Assembly: GCA_003586115.2 (NCBI GenBank)
Contig: QVOM02000049.1
Location: 17,179,470 to 17,243,469, forward strand
Source of the DNA: Salvator merianae
Lineage: Eukaryota; Chordata; Lepidosauria; Squamata; Teiidae
DNA length: 64,000 nucleotides
Direction of reading: 5' to 3'
Shown here: positions 34,167-45,443 of the stretch, piece after piece
Numbering within the stretch: position 1 is the first letter of the stretch
Layout of the letters: every line of letters begins with the position of its first letter
Made by a program: the position numbers and the translations under genes
The notes under the pieces: model-generated
What the model saw: only the letters and a program-made list of their open reading frames with translations
Databases searched by the model: none
What the model was told of the DNA's origin: nothing

Positions 34167-34639
34167 GGGCTTTTTGCACTGACCAGCCTAGAATAGTATA
34201 ACAGTACCATTCTAGGCTGCTAAAGACCCAGCGGTACAACAGCCATTTGCACTTCGAGTGTCAGAACAGCCCTGTACCAGGCCAACAGGCACTCAAAGTG
34301 CGAATGCAGACCTGATCACCATGACAATGGCCGCAGCAACATCTGGCACACAGCTGGACATTGCTGTGGCAATTGAGATGTGGCACATGACTGCACAGCC
34401 ACAGCCATACAGCCCCACCCACTCACAATGTTCACACCCAGGAGAGGGTGCTAACTCTGCTGACTGGGAGCTATCTAGCCACTCCCAGTCAAGCTGTGGA
34501 CAGCATTTTCCCTGTCCACAGCTAGTAGCATCCAGGAGTGGCTGCAGATACACCGAGATACTGCGGTGGCAGGACCATGTGGACACAGTTATCCAGGGAG
34601 TGTCTGCTCGCTGACTTAGGGTTACGTGCAAACAGATCC
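34167..34639 (-). mobile_element. family A transposon copy A4
   Basis: Starts GGGCTTTTTGCACTGACC and ends ACGTGCAAACAGATCC, the inverse of A1's start. Contains the family hairpin (34494-34522) with a variant stem GGACAG/CTGTCC. About 473 bp. Confidence 0.72.
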
Positions 34640-34739
34640 AGAGTCTTGTCTCCCTTGGGGATTGCCTTCTGATTTAACTTATGTGTTCCAACTATTCCTA
34701 TACAAATAGTTATTGAATATATTTTTATCCTACTCTTTG

Positions 34740-35180
34740 GGTGTCTCCAGATGCAGGTAAAAACCCAAAATTCTCCCGGAACTATACTGGGATTGCCACA
34801 CACATCCTTGGCAATCCCAATATAGTCCTGAGTTAGTCAATCAAAAATCCAATATATCACCATTACAGGAAATCCAGCAAAATGCCAGATTCTCAAAAGA
34901 GCAATTCTTTACCTCTCATCTGCTGGCTTTTTGCATTATTGTTGTTCTTCAAAAATACCTGGACCCTAGCAAGCGCAGGAGAAAAAGAAAGGGATGTGGG
35001 CAGGTGCTTGCTAACATCTGGATACTTTTCAACAGGAACAATAATGTGAAGAGCTGGCAGATGAGGTAGGAGTCCGGGATGGTCCCAGAATTGTCTCCTG
35101 CTGTCTGGCAGTAGAGATGGGAGGCTATTGCGAGATCTCAAGAAAATCCCGCAATTTCCTCTTGCCATCTGAAGGCATCC
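34740..35180. mobile_element. family B transposon copy B3
   Basis: Starts GGTGTCTCCAGATGCAGG and ends GCCATCTGAAGGCATCC. TTT occurs on both sides. Internal hairpin ACTATACTGGGATTGCC with GGCAATCCCAATATAGTCC (34781-34832) is the family signature. Shares AACAATAATG and GCTAACATCTGGATA with B4. Confidence 0.67.
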
Positions 35181-35462
35181 TTTCTTTAAAGATTTATGGT
35201 AATGTATCTGTCTCCATTGTGGTATTATCTCCATGTAAAGTAGGCTCTGGTGAAAAAGAAAAAAAGAAGTCTATTCTGAAGGTCATAAAGCAGTTTTTTC
35301 AGAGGAATGGAGGTATAGCCATATGCAGAACCCAGTTCCATATGCTATCTGGTCAGTGCAGCAAATTATTAAATCAATCAGTACAATTTGCTTACATACC
35401 TGCCTCAGGAGGAAAGATAACACAAGTTAACAGCATATTGAATTACTTCCCTTTCCCTTCCA

Positions 35463-35500
35463 CCCTAATCCTAAGCCTAAATTGGGGTTAGGGTTAGGGT
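35463..35500. repeat. short head-to-head telomere-like repeat
   Basis: Three CCCTAA-like units (CCCTAA, TCCTAA, GCCTAA) abut two GGGTTA units plus GGGT, in inverted orientation with a 3-4 bp centre. Confidence 0.7.
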
Positions 35501-37640
35501 AAAGTTTCTCTCACTCCCTCTCTTCTTTCCTTCTTCCCTTCCTTTCAAGTAAATAACTTTCCTATACAATCCTCTGGAGAACTTCAGAATGCATCAATTA
35601 CCCGATGTCCCAGTTGTGCTCAAAACAGCATGAGGATGGTCCAGGCTGCACAACCCAGCAGCATGTCTTTTCGCCAGACCCCTGACCAGACCCCTATCAC
35701 CAGACAAGAGGATTTCGTAAACTCCAGCAAGATGGACGAGTAGAACGAAAATGGAATGTGATTTAACAATACAAGACAGAGAGATGCTCCATGATCTTGC
35801 CTACCTGACTCGTGAGACCACAAACTTCTTTGGCATTCTTTGCCTCTCTACCTCAGCTGTGCCTTCCAAAATCAAGCACCAGTCCCTTTAAGAGCCATGC
35901 TCTGAAAACAGCCCCCCTCTCCCCCTACCAAGCATAACAGACTTGCAACGTTGCCAGTAAGTATCGGGGAGCATCTTGGAGAATTCTTGACGAACTAACT
36001 CAGAGGAAAGGGAAACAGAAAAGACTGAATAAATCCGTTAGCAGCCCTGGAAGCCACTGAGACACTATACAACGAGTGAAGGTATTTGTTTTTCAATTTC
36101 TCCCCCTCCCCTTTTGATATTACCTACGAATCAGTACGTCCTTTCACAGATCCCTTGTGGTTTCTGGATGTTCCGTCTGCTCCCCTGTCCTCTCCCTCCA
36201 CACTTAGCCGCCGCACAAGTAAAAATGCATCAAAAGTGAGGATGCTGTTAGGAATGAGACTGCTAAGCTTACCTCCGCAAAGCAACGATTCCTAGCTCCT
36301 GGCTAAGGTCTCCAAGGAGCAATTCATTCCGTACAAAATTAGATGCAACCGGTTTCAGAAGCAGAGCATGCTCGCGAAGGAAAGGGGAAAACAAACCAAC
36401 CAACCACAGGTCCAGTCTGTTGATCTTTCCCTATCCAATTCCAAGGTTTTCTACTATATATCAACTCTCCATGTGGTTGTTGCAGCACTCGGCTTCTCTA
36501 GATTCATTTGAATGGAAACATCATCCTATTTTATTTTTTTTGCTTTTGGGGGTGAGGGAGGTGTTGATTTAAACACAATTTGTTCTCCTTTTTAATATGC
36601 AGTTTGTCTCCTTCTGCAGGGAATTACTCAGACTGTCACATGACCCGAGGCAGCACAATTATGTAATTCAAACTATGCTAAGACTGGCGGGGACGGGGGC
36701 TGTATTCTGGAAAGTACAGTTAAAGCACATCTTTCTTGAAAAGTGTGCCCAAATGAAGCCAATGCTGAGGTCCAAGAGGGCTACATCTGGTGTTACTGCT
36801 TCCTTCTCTGAGGGCTTTTTCAAAACTTGGAATGTGGATCACTTACTCTACCTGCCTCAGTTAGAACAGAACACAAAGTCAACCAGAAGTCCTGAAAAAA
36901 ACCACCAAAATTTGCTAGACTTGCTAGCTCAAGAAGTTTCCTTTCTAGGTTCTATATGTGCACTTTGAGATTCTACTCAAGCACATTTGGCCACAGTAGG
37001 ACAAACCCTTCTTGTCTGCTATGATCTAAGCACACAGTCATGAAGCAAAATGTAACCAAATCCTAACCACACAGTGATGAAATTTCACTGGGAATGGCAG
37101 CCATTCCGAATGAAATTTCATGATGAATGATACAATGCCTGGTTATTTATCATAGGTTGCAATTTTTTTTTTTGTTTGTTTTTCTCCAGTGCTTAGGATA
37201 GCATCCTTGTAGCTGAGGCATTCTCTACTGTTATGTTTATAACAGTCATATGTACAAGATTAGCTTGAAAAAAAGAGAATTTTGCACAAGGTCACTCAAT
37301 AAGCTTTATGGATGAAAGGAGACTTTGACTGAATTCACAATCAGTAACAAAAGTGGCTTAAAAGCATATTTTAGTCTGCTATACTATGCTGTTTATCATC
37401 ATCATCTTCATCACCATTATTGTCACCATCATCACCACCATGACTACCAGCACCATCATTTCCACCCTCTGTCATTCTCCTTGATATGCAGATGATGAGG
37501 CTTAAAATACCATTACACAAGTCTATATAGTGATGGAAAAAGTGAATGCATTCTGATTTCACTGTGGCTCTATTGAATGCTAGAGAGAATGGAAGAATGG
37601 AGGCTTCCATGACCGGTCTTCATCTCACCTGTCACAATTT
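35501..37640. other. stretch with scattered CpGs, no proven gene
   Basis: CpGs are commoner at 35690-36420 than in nearby DNA and no repeat is recognised there. A CAT/CAC-rich tract lies at 37392-37470. See the candidate exon at 36273. Confidence 0.35.
36273..36430 (-). promoter_or_regulatory. weak candidate non-coding first exon and promoter
   Basis: On the minus strand GCGGAG precedes GTAAGC, a good donor with the cut between 36273 and 36272. A TATATA motif at 36455-36460 would place initiation near 36430, and the intervening DNA keeps several CpGs. There is no open frame of note. It could be an alternative 5' exon of the gene at the left edge, or chance. Confidence 0.2.
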
Positions 37641-37648
37641 TGGGGTTG

Positions 37649-37829
37649 TTGTGACGTGTTCCATGATTCTGATTTGAACCTAAGCATTTGGATATGGTTA
37701 CAATATCCATCTTCAGAGGACATGACTGCTATTGGAATCTTCTAGCATTCATATCCTCTGAAGATGGATATCACAGCCATATCCAAAAGCTTAAGTTCAA
37801 AGCAGAACTATGGAACATGTCATAACAAA
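37649..37829. repeat. inverted repeat of about 180 bp, unidentified
   Basis: TTGTTGTGACGTGTTCCATG at the left pairs with its diverged inverse at the right. Inner arms GGATATGG and ATATCCATCTTCAGAGGA pair with TCCTCTGAAGATGGATAT. The CATCTTCAGAGG motif is common in lizard repeat termini that I recall as Penelope-like, but the class is uncertain. Confidence 0.55.
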
Positions 37830-39393
37830 TCCAAAAACAGTGACAAGCGAGGCCAGAGAGAATGTTTAACTATCTACTAGATTGCACAGAATGTACTCAT
37901 TTGCCTGTACAGTGCTCTATTTTAGCTGACTTGCTCTAAAGCTCACACATTTTTAATGTCTTTTGCCAGCTGTCAGCACTATTTTATTTATACCATACTT
38001 TTCTTCTTAATTAGTGCCCTTTTCTCTATTTGATCTAGCTAATGGATTTTTCTCTGCAATTGGCTTAATGGAGTCTCCACTTAAATGAATTGATCACTTC
38101 TGTTCTTCACATCCTTTTCTAAGGCCAGCATTCTCCATAAAGAGCTCACCTACCAAACAGTCCATTGGAAGAAATATCTCTATGACATCACGAGCACAGA
38201 AAATCTGGAACTATTAAGGAAGTGTTTTGACTTTATTAATACGCACATTTAATTCTGCTACTGAACACTCGGATACCTTTCTTTAATATTCTTCCCCTTA
38301 ATCAACCAAGCTGGGCATAGGTCTACACAGTAACCATATTGAGCTCCACCTTTACCTAAATGTGAATTCTGATCATTGAAAGCATACTAATAAGTAGGGG
38401 GAAGAGAACAAAGAAAAATAGAACCTGCAATTTGGCTTTCAGTGCCAAAGGTAGGATTCGCACAATATTAATGGTGCTATGGGAGTCCTCAAAAAGCATG
38501 GGATGTCCCCAACCAATCAAGGACACATTCCATCATAAGTGCTGCCAACAGCAGTTTAGCAGAAGAATGGGAGAAAGCACTTTCACAGTGCTTTCATCCA
38601 CTTTTCCACTCAGCTGCCGTTTGTGTGGACTTATCTGTAGCACGTTGTATAAGCCGAATAGCACAAAAAGATCTCAAATATTCAAACAATGTCTCAGCAG
38701 GATTTGAACTGATCTCAAAAGGTTAAATGGCATCAGATTTGAATACGATCTGATTGGGAGAGTGTCTGGAAATGCCAGGTGCTATAACCTAGGCTGGGAA
38801 ATCAACAAATATCCCAGAAGGTATACCATCACTTTCATGTTGTTGGTGAGATAGGTATATCGGTGTGTCTATGTAGCCAACAGGGGTTGTGGTCTATATA
38901 CAGTCATGTTTATCTTTACTTTTTCTTATCTTCAACTGTAAAATCTATTGATATTCATTCTAGCCTGAGGAGTCTTTGTAAACAGATACATATAGTACAG
39001 TGGTATGTTGAACTGCACGTAAGGATGTACTGAACTGCACATTGTTGCAACATGAACTGCTTTTAGAGGTCATGGATTGTCAGGTGCTTTACCTGAAAAT
39101 CCTGGGCTCTCCTTGGCACTTTTAAGCAAGTGGGTGAGTTACATCCAAAAGGTTTGGGGAACTTATTCACTTCCAGAAGCACAGTCACCACTATTATAGC
39201 CCTCTCTGAGGTCAGGGCCACATAGCATATCATCACGCATCATTTTGCATGCATGGGACATATCAGGCAGGTGCAGAGAGCCTCCATGCATGTCTGCACC
39301 TGCATGAAGACATTGTGCACAAGCACAACAATGCACAATAACGATTTCCTGATTGGATTTCCTGTTTGCTGGTGACATCACATTGAACAACCT
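37830..39393. other. AT-rich, no gene recognised
   Basis: No assignable element or gene. Confidence 0.3.
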
Positions 39394-39741
39394 ACTAATC
39401 TTTAACTTGGTAACTTGAAGTTGGGGAGGGGAATACGTTTCTGTTTTGCTTTTTGGTTTTTTAAAGGCAGGAACAGGTTGTTTCATTTTTGTTGTTGTAG
39501 GTAGTGACCCCTTTTCCTGGATGGAATGGGGCTTTGAACAGGCAACATTGCAAATTTAATCACTCTGCCATTGGCAGTATTAGAATGGCAGAGGCTGCTT
39601 CCAGACATTGCTTACTTATTCTGCTATATCTAGATATTCCAGAATAAATTCTGGAATATCGCTTTATTCTGCAATATCCAGAGCGAGACAGGTGAAAGTT
39701 ATTTCCCACCCCAACTTGAAGTTACCGAGTTAAAGATTATG
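39394..39741. repeat. long-range inverted repeat spanning family C copy C1
   Basis: CTAATCTTTAACTTGGTAAC plus CTTGAAGTTGGGGAGG (39394-39434) pairs with its inverse at 39700-39741. The right arm lies within C1 and the left arm lies outside it. Confidence 0.65.
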
Positions 39742-39750
39742 ATGCAGCCA
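39593..39750. mobile_element. family C transposon copy C1
   Basis: GGCTGCTTCCAGACATTGC at the left and GATGCAGCCA at the right. CTTACTTATTCTGCTATAT and AATATTCCAGAAT-type palindromes match C2. The right half differs and no target duplication remains. Confidence 0.55.
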
Positions 39751-41169
39751 TTCTATGGACACACTGATATATTAACACACACAATGCATACTGAACTTTT
39801 TTGCAGCTCTTCAGCTCAAGGTCTCTACACTTTAGCATTTCCTTTTCTTCTCTGTCTTGCAGTTTGGTTTCAAGCCCACAAATAATCAACTCTTTCAGGG
39901 TTTTTCACAATCTCAAAAGCCTTTCTTGCTTGGCGTTTTTATAGTTTGATCTGCATATTACTGAATTGCAAACACTGTTCACAACTGGTACCGAGCATAA
40001 GCGTTTTGCTTTTGGGTATTTGTATTCACATTCCCAGGGAATGATAGTAGTTCAGTTGTAGAGCAAACTATCTGGAAAGCAAAGGGTTTCCTTGAGAGTA
40101 GGGAGAAACACTCTAAAGGTGCTCCTTTTGGGTGGAGTCAACACTGGGCCAGCCAAAATTCTTGCTGGAGCTCCACCCAGTGTCTGTGTACATGGCCAGA
40201 GTTTTGGGTAGACTTCCTCTCCCCAGGCGGAGTTCTGGCCATGACTTTTGGCAGTTGTGGACAGCATGTCACACACAAATCAGTTTTGGCAGTCTCTGAG
40301 GGCCAGTTTGGACCCGCAAAGGTGCAAGTGCCCCTGTTGGGCAGCTGGTGTAGATGTTGCCTAAACCCCCCAACAATATAATTCCCTACGGAGTGTGTGA
40401 AGGAACAATAACTGAATAGTGCAAGGAACATTCCATCTGAGCTGCCAATAGAAAATTTCCCTCCATTTTTCTTGCTCCAAGTCCACAAATCTCAGTGCTT
40501 CCAATATTCTATCAGCTATGCCTTAATGTTCAGTTTGCAGAAAGCAAGCACAATAATCTCTCCTGCAACACAGCCAGGCACGTACACGATCTTTAAAATG
40601 TAACCTTCCCTGTAAGAGCATAGAACTGCTTTTTACAAGGCTACATTATAAGCATAATTACTAGCAAAGTGGAACATAACACGATTTGCATAACACAATG
40701 GTTTCCCAAACAGAACAACTATGTCATGTGAGGGATGACTGTGTGTGTGTGTGCATACTATAGAAATCTAAAAATATTTTGCTTTTATGTAAATTTGACA
40801 GCAGGATCTGGATTACCTCTCCTCTACGATCTTTGAGCATCACAAAGCTAAAGTGAGGAGCTGGCCTTTGCCAAGGTCTTAACTGCCAGCTGATTAAAGA
40901 TCATAATCACAAAAGGCAACAGACCAAAGAAGGAACATGTGAAACAAGAAAGATGCCGAGCAATAAAGATATGCTCAATTGAATCCGCATATTGCTTGCT
41001 CTAGGTGGCTTATTCCACTTCTTACAGTTTATATCCAGCCAGCTTAAACCAAATGCTCTACACAGGTGACTCTATCCTTTGTTCTTTGAGAAAACAATAA
41101 CATACAGTATACTGGAGACAGTTCAAAATTGTTGTTTGGTATATGATACTGTGGATGAGATTCCGTGAT
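39751..41169. other. no gene recognised
   Basis: A (GT)n tract at 40738-40753. A 116-codon minus frame at 40138-40488 lacks motifs. No gene evidence. Confidence 0.3.
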
Positions 41170-41492
41170 GGGACTGACCATGCAACATGGCGGTGGTGGG
41201 AATGCTGGTGTCCTGTGCTCAATCTTCACCATGACAGCTGCTGGAAAGTGTCCAGGCACATGCCACACAGCATGCAGGCCTGTGCAGGTGCGATCGCACG
41301 ATTATGCAAGCACAGATGCTGAGCACGGCACAACCATGCATTTGAAGTGCAAATGCACTTTACTGGGAGCTGGCTATCAGCTCCTGGTAAAGTTGTGGAG
41401 CACAAATTAGTGCTCCACAGCTATTTGTGATTGGAGGCACCTTGCTAACGAGCATTCCTGACACTTGCTAGTGCCAAGTGTGAAAAGGCCCC
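41170..41492 (-). mobile_element. family A transposon copy A5, truncated
   Basis: The right end GTGTGAAAAGGCCCC and the family hairpin (41393-41420) are present. The end corresponding to A1's right terminus is missing on the left side. Confidence 0.64.
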
Positions 41493-41583
41493 TAGATTGC
41501 ACAAGTAGTTATAGACGAGAACAGATATCAGAAAGATCATGCCCCCTCAAAATGTCAGCTAGATAATGTTCTCTGCACACTTA

Positions 41584-41741
41584 GGCTGCACTCACATTTA
41601 GCAAAAAAAAAAGGGCTCAAAAGCATCTTACAAATCATAGCTTGTGGCATTCCTGTTCTCATTCCACCAGTAATATGCCTTATCTAGCCCAAATATTCAT
41701 GAAAGAAGGGGAGGGCAAACTGGTGTGTGAATGACCGCACC
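41584..41741 (-). mobile_element. family I transposon copy I3
   Basis: GGCTGCACTCACATTTAGC, GGGCTCAAAAGCATCTTAC and TTCTCATTCCACC follow I1's order. The left flank is TTA. The right end GTGTGTGAATGACCGCACC is the rough inverse. Shortened internally. Confidence 0.5.
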
Positions 41742-41759
41742 TATGAACCATCTCTAAGC

Positions 41760-42031
41760 TGTCTCTAAGCCATTGAAAAGGGATCAGACAATCTATCCTG
41801 AACCATGGTGTGTGCTATAAGCATGTCCTGTGTGGTCTGGACATGCTCAGCAGTCTGTTTATGGACTACTTTAAAGACGGTGCCACATTTGGTGCCCCAT
41901 CCTAGTCCATTGCTTCATCTGGTCTGGACGAAGTGAACTAGCAGTAGACAGGGCCGCTGCTGGTCTGCACTGCTGTGCACACAGCAGGGGTCTAGACCCT
42001 TCTGGTGTGTTGGGATACTGTGGAAAGGGCC
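41760..42031. mobile_element. fragment related to families F/G
   Basis: The right end CTGTGGAAAGGGCC is followed by TTA, and a GTCTAGACCC segment resembles the F/G right halves. The left boundary is unresolved. Confidence 0.42.
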
Positions 42032-42926
42032 TTAGATCCTTACTCAGTAAGATACAATGTACTTGCAAATCAGAGGCATGAACAGATGCCCACTGCATCA
42101 AAAATGGTTCTCTTCCCTCTTAGGTACATGAAGCAGGCAAGCATTCTGTGTCTTTCGATTCCTCTCCACTGATCTACTAACATGACGTTATGCAAGTAAT
42201 TCTGCTTTAATAAGAAATGTCCTCTTCTGTCCTCCTGATTGCTGCCCAGAACAAAATAGAAACTGAAAAGCAAACCACAAAAACAGCTGGGCCAACATAT
42301 AATTGTTGCTAAACTTTGCTCTAGGAAAAATCAGTGACAATAGCTGTATAAATTATGGTATGCTTATATATTTCAAAACACACATTCCTCACGCCAGTGA
42401 TGTCATGAAGCTTAGAAGAAACATCTATCGCCTCCCAAACTTTATTGAGGTCTCCATAGTGGCTTGTGGGCAGACCTGCAGCGACACCAAAGGGAGGGCA
42501 TCCTGTAGACCCACAACTATCTGTAAGTTGTCACACCAGACATCCCACCACATGGGACTGTGGGGACAGCACACACAGCCCTTTTAGGTACCTGTCCCTT
42601 CCTTCCCAGCTCAACAATACCCCTACAGGTCTTCTCCCATTGCATTTCTTCCAGTGCAGTTTCCTTAGGATAAAGTAGTGAGTGAAAAATGAGGGAATGG
42701 AGCAACAAGACTGAATCTTTTACCCTGACGATTCCTCCTGCTCTGACAATCTCCACCTACTTGATTTCTGTTTGGGGACAATTTATTGCTGAACTTGGAA
42801 ACTACTGAACACGCATGGAAATTAAAACTTTTGGGGGGGGGCAAGATTTTTTTTTTCCTCACAACACAACACACTCTTTAAGAGAGGAGTGAAAGCACAG
42901 TGGAGGAACAGTTGTTTTCAGGCCCT
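42032..42926. other. no gene recognised
   Basis: Ordinary DNA with a G run (42832-42841) and T run (42847-42856). No gene evidence. Confidence 0.3.
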
Positions 42927-43170
42927 GGGTCTGTTCGCACTTATCTTCTTGTGAGTGCGGAGATGCTCACTAGTGAAGTGTGTCTGAGGATGAACATTAG
43001 CCTTGTTCTTGGTTGCCATGGCAGCAGCTGGACGTTCCCTCGTCTGCTGTCATCAAAGGGTGGCCAGCATTTTCACTGTGAGTTCTGGAAGCCCATTTCC
43101 GGGTTGTTCCAACCCTCGCAGTGCAGATGGCCACTGCATGGCAGGGATTGCTCCAACTTGGAAAGGTCGG
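42927..43170 (+). mobile_element. family A transposon copy A6, internally deleted
   Basis: Starts GGGTCTGTTCGCACTTATC and has the GCTGGAAGCC-like block (TTCTGGAAGCCCATTTCCGG). The central hairpin is deleted. The right end runs into an L2 fragment. Confidence 0.62.
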
Positions 43171-43179
43171 ATCCAACCA

Positions 43180-43490
43180 CCCTCTTGAAGTGCCCTGAAG
43201 CAACGCTTTCTTTGTGATGGTACCCAGACTCTGGAATGTCCTCCTTGCAGATATTTGTGAGGCATGTGTTAGATCTTTTAGGCAGCTGTTAAAAACATTT
43301 TTGCTCACTGAGGCATTCCTAGTGTGAATGGGCATCTCTCTCTCTTCTTACAACCCACTTTTTATATTATTATAATTATTTATTAATGATTTAATATTCT
43401 GTATTTAATCTTGTATTTAAGTTACATTGTACAACACTTTTGGATTTTTCAAATGAAGAAGCAGAATAGAAGTGTTTTAAATAGATAAAT
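43180..43490 (+). repeat. L2/CR1-clade LINE 3' end
   Basis: The frame from 43229 reads PRLWNVLLADICEACVRSF and on to a stop at about 43332, the conserved C-terminus of L2-like reverse transcriptases. It is followed by a 3' UTR ending AGAAGTGTTTTAAATAGATAAAT. The upstream coding region is missing. Confidence 0.75.
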
Positions 43491-44217
43491 ATTTGAAGAC
43501 AGTAAAGGAAAGGAGGAAGAGAAGGAGTCTCCAACCCTGAGGCTTATTCATGAAATCCTAAAACATAATTTGTTGTTGGTATCACTTAACCAACTCACTA
43601 AGTACTTTGGGGATGAAAGTACTTCCCTCTTCACTTCTCCTCATACATAGTAATTTAAACAGCTTCTATAAGTTCATTGGTAGGGCTTTTTTTTTAATCC
43701 CAGAGCCCACTATCCTTACCACCATCTCTTTTCATTTTGCCCCAGGAATTTGCTGTCTCAAGCCAGACTTCAGATCGGTGAAGTGATGCTCAAGGCGAAC
43801 CTGCCTTTGAAATAGGTTGAATGTGCAGACAGATCTCATTTTAGGGCTGGGGTTCATCCCTAGTTGTCAGACAGTATGCTGAGGATATGTGGGTGGCATG
43901 TTAATATAAGCCAGAATGTTCTTGTTCCATTTTGTTCATCTGGTCTTGCATTTGGGAGGGAGGGAGGGATTTTTACAAAACGAGATTATTATTCCACTAG
44001 CGAAGACTTACAGACAAGTAATGCTTTTATGTTTCTGTATAGGATCAAAGCTTAATGTAAATATATACTTTAAGAAGAAAAATATACAGGCTGTAAGACA
44101 CAGGAAAAGAGGCATCTCTGAGGTATCTCAGAAAGAGATGGGATTGTTCACACACCATTTTGCCCCTTTGCCTCTCATAAACATTATGTGCTAGAAAAGG
44201 TGAGTTAAAGAAGGCTT

Positions 44218-44405
44218 GGAAACATGAGTGCCACACACTGTCCAGTTTCGCAGAATTATCCCATTCTAATGTGGAACTGATCCTGCAGCACAGACACCAT
44301 CTGCACTGCGGGGCTGTCAACTTGAATACGAGCAGGATACCAGCATTCGCACTGTGAATGCTGGTAGTCTGCTCTTGATGTTCGCCAGGAGAGCAGCCAG
44401 GAAGC
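44218..44405 (-). mobile_element. family A transposon copy A7, fragment
   Basis: TTATCCCATTCTAATGTGGA, CACCATCTGCACTGCGGGG and ACCAGCATTCGCACTGTGAA match the terminal third of A copies in reverse. The termini are eroded. Confidence 0.52.
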
Positions 44406-44483
44406 ATCCGTTGTCTCTCTGAGGTACCTCCAAGCTACCCTTGCTCTCTCTTATACCTGTAATCCTGTTACATGAATTAAATA

Positions 44484-44617
44484 TTTGTTGTTGCTACTTG
44501 GTACCACTGAGTCACGGCCGACTCCTCGTTGACTCATGTGACACCTCCATGGGCACCTCTATGCAGTTTTCTTGGGCAGAGATACAGAAGTAGTTTGCCA
44601 TTTTCTACTTCTGGGGG
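44484..44617 (-). mobile_element. Sauria-type SINE/Bov-B tail fragment
   Basis: TTTGTTGTTGCTACTTGGTA, ACTGAGTCACGGCCGACTCC and ATACAGAAGTAGTTTGCC match the 49431-49639 copy. The tRNA-like head is missing. The match ends where the GC-rich block starts. Confidence 0.66.
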
Positions 44618-45443
44618 GTGGATGAGGATTGATGCACAGAGGTGAAGAGGGGAGGGGTGAAAGCAGGAGGAAGCAGCAGAGGCATGAGGATGAGCGAGCA
44701 AGCAAGAAAGTGAGCGAGTGAGGAGGGACAAACGAAGGAGATAGCTGGTGGCAGGAAAGCCCAGGAAAGGGCCGGGGAGTGAACCGGAGATACTCTCTCC
44801 CAGCTGGCTGCCACACTGCAGTGTCAGGCACCTGCCTGGGGCTCCCCAGCATGGAGGGGAAGGATGGTAGGGCACCTGGTTTGCTAGGGCCCATACAAGG
44901 CAGACTACAAGGGGAGGCCGTGGCTTGGGGCTGCCTGGCCAGGAGAGCATGAGAGGCAAGCGGGCGCTGGGCAGGGCTGCTGATGCTGTTCCCTCTGCTT
45001 TGCTCATCAGCATTTAATAGCTTCCTCCTCTTTCTCTCTTCCCGTCTCTCCCCTTTCCTAGCCACTGTCTCTGTGACTGAGGCAGCAGAGAAGGAGCTCG
45101 GTCTGTTTTCCCCTTCCTCGCCCCCCACCTCTTCAAGGATCGTCCACATTGTGGCTTTTTTCGCCTCTTCTCCATGGGAGAGAAAGGGAAGAAAAAGCAA
45201 ACCGAAGCAAATGAAAGGAGTCAGTTGTGCAGGGAGGGAACTCCCCCACAGAAGAAAGCTATCACCACAATTGTGCTCTTCTGCTTGCAAAAAATAAGGA
45301 AATGGGAGACTAAGCAGGGAAGAAGGGAAACATAAGAAGAGTGGGGCAAGGAGTGAGGGACGATGGTACCTTCCCTCTAGAACACCCACAAGATCTGGCA
45401 TTGGGCAAAAGCGAAATGGAACTGCCTCTCTGCCCACCCACAA
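44618..45443. other. GC- and purine-rich block of unknown nature
   Basis: About 0.8 kb with strongly biased composition (GAGCGAGCAAGCAAGAAAG-type runs). The minus strand has a 294-codon open frame (44559-45443) rich in Ser/Pro/Leu with no recognisable domain, probably a by-product of composition. The block abuts a broken SINE and could be an insertion. I do not recognise it. Confidence 0.5.

Noticed and set aside
35463..35500. A true chromosome end
   Set aside because: Only five to six degenerate units, flanked on both sides by ordinary sequence.
36597..36968. 123-codon plus-strand frame as an exon
   Set aside because: No consensus splice sites at its ends and no recognisable protein motif.
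44559..45443. 294-codon minus-strand open frame as a protein gene
   Set aside because: Composition-driven Ser/Pro/Leu-rich translation, no domain, no splice or promoter evidence, and overlapping a SINE fragment at one end.
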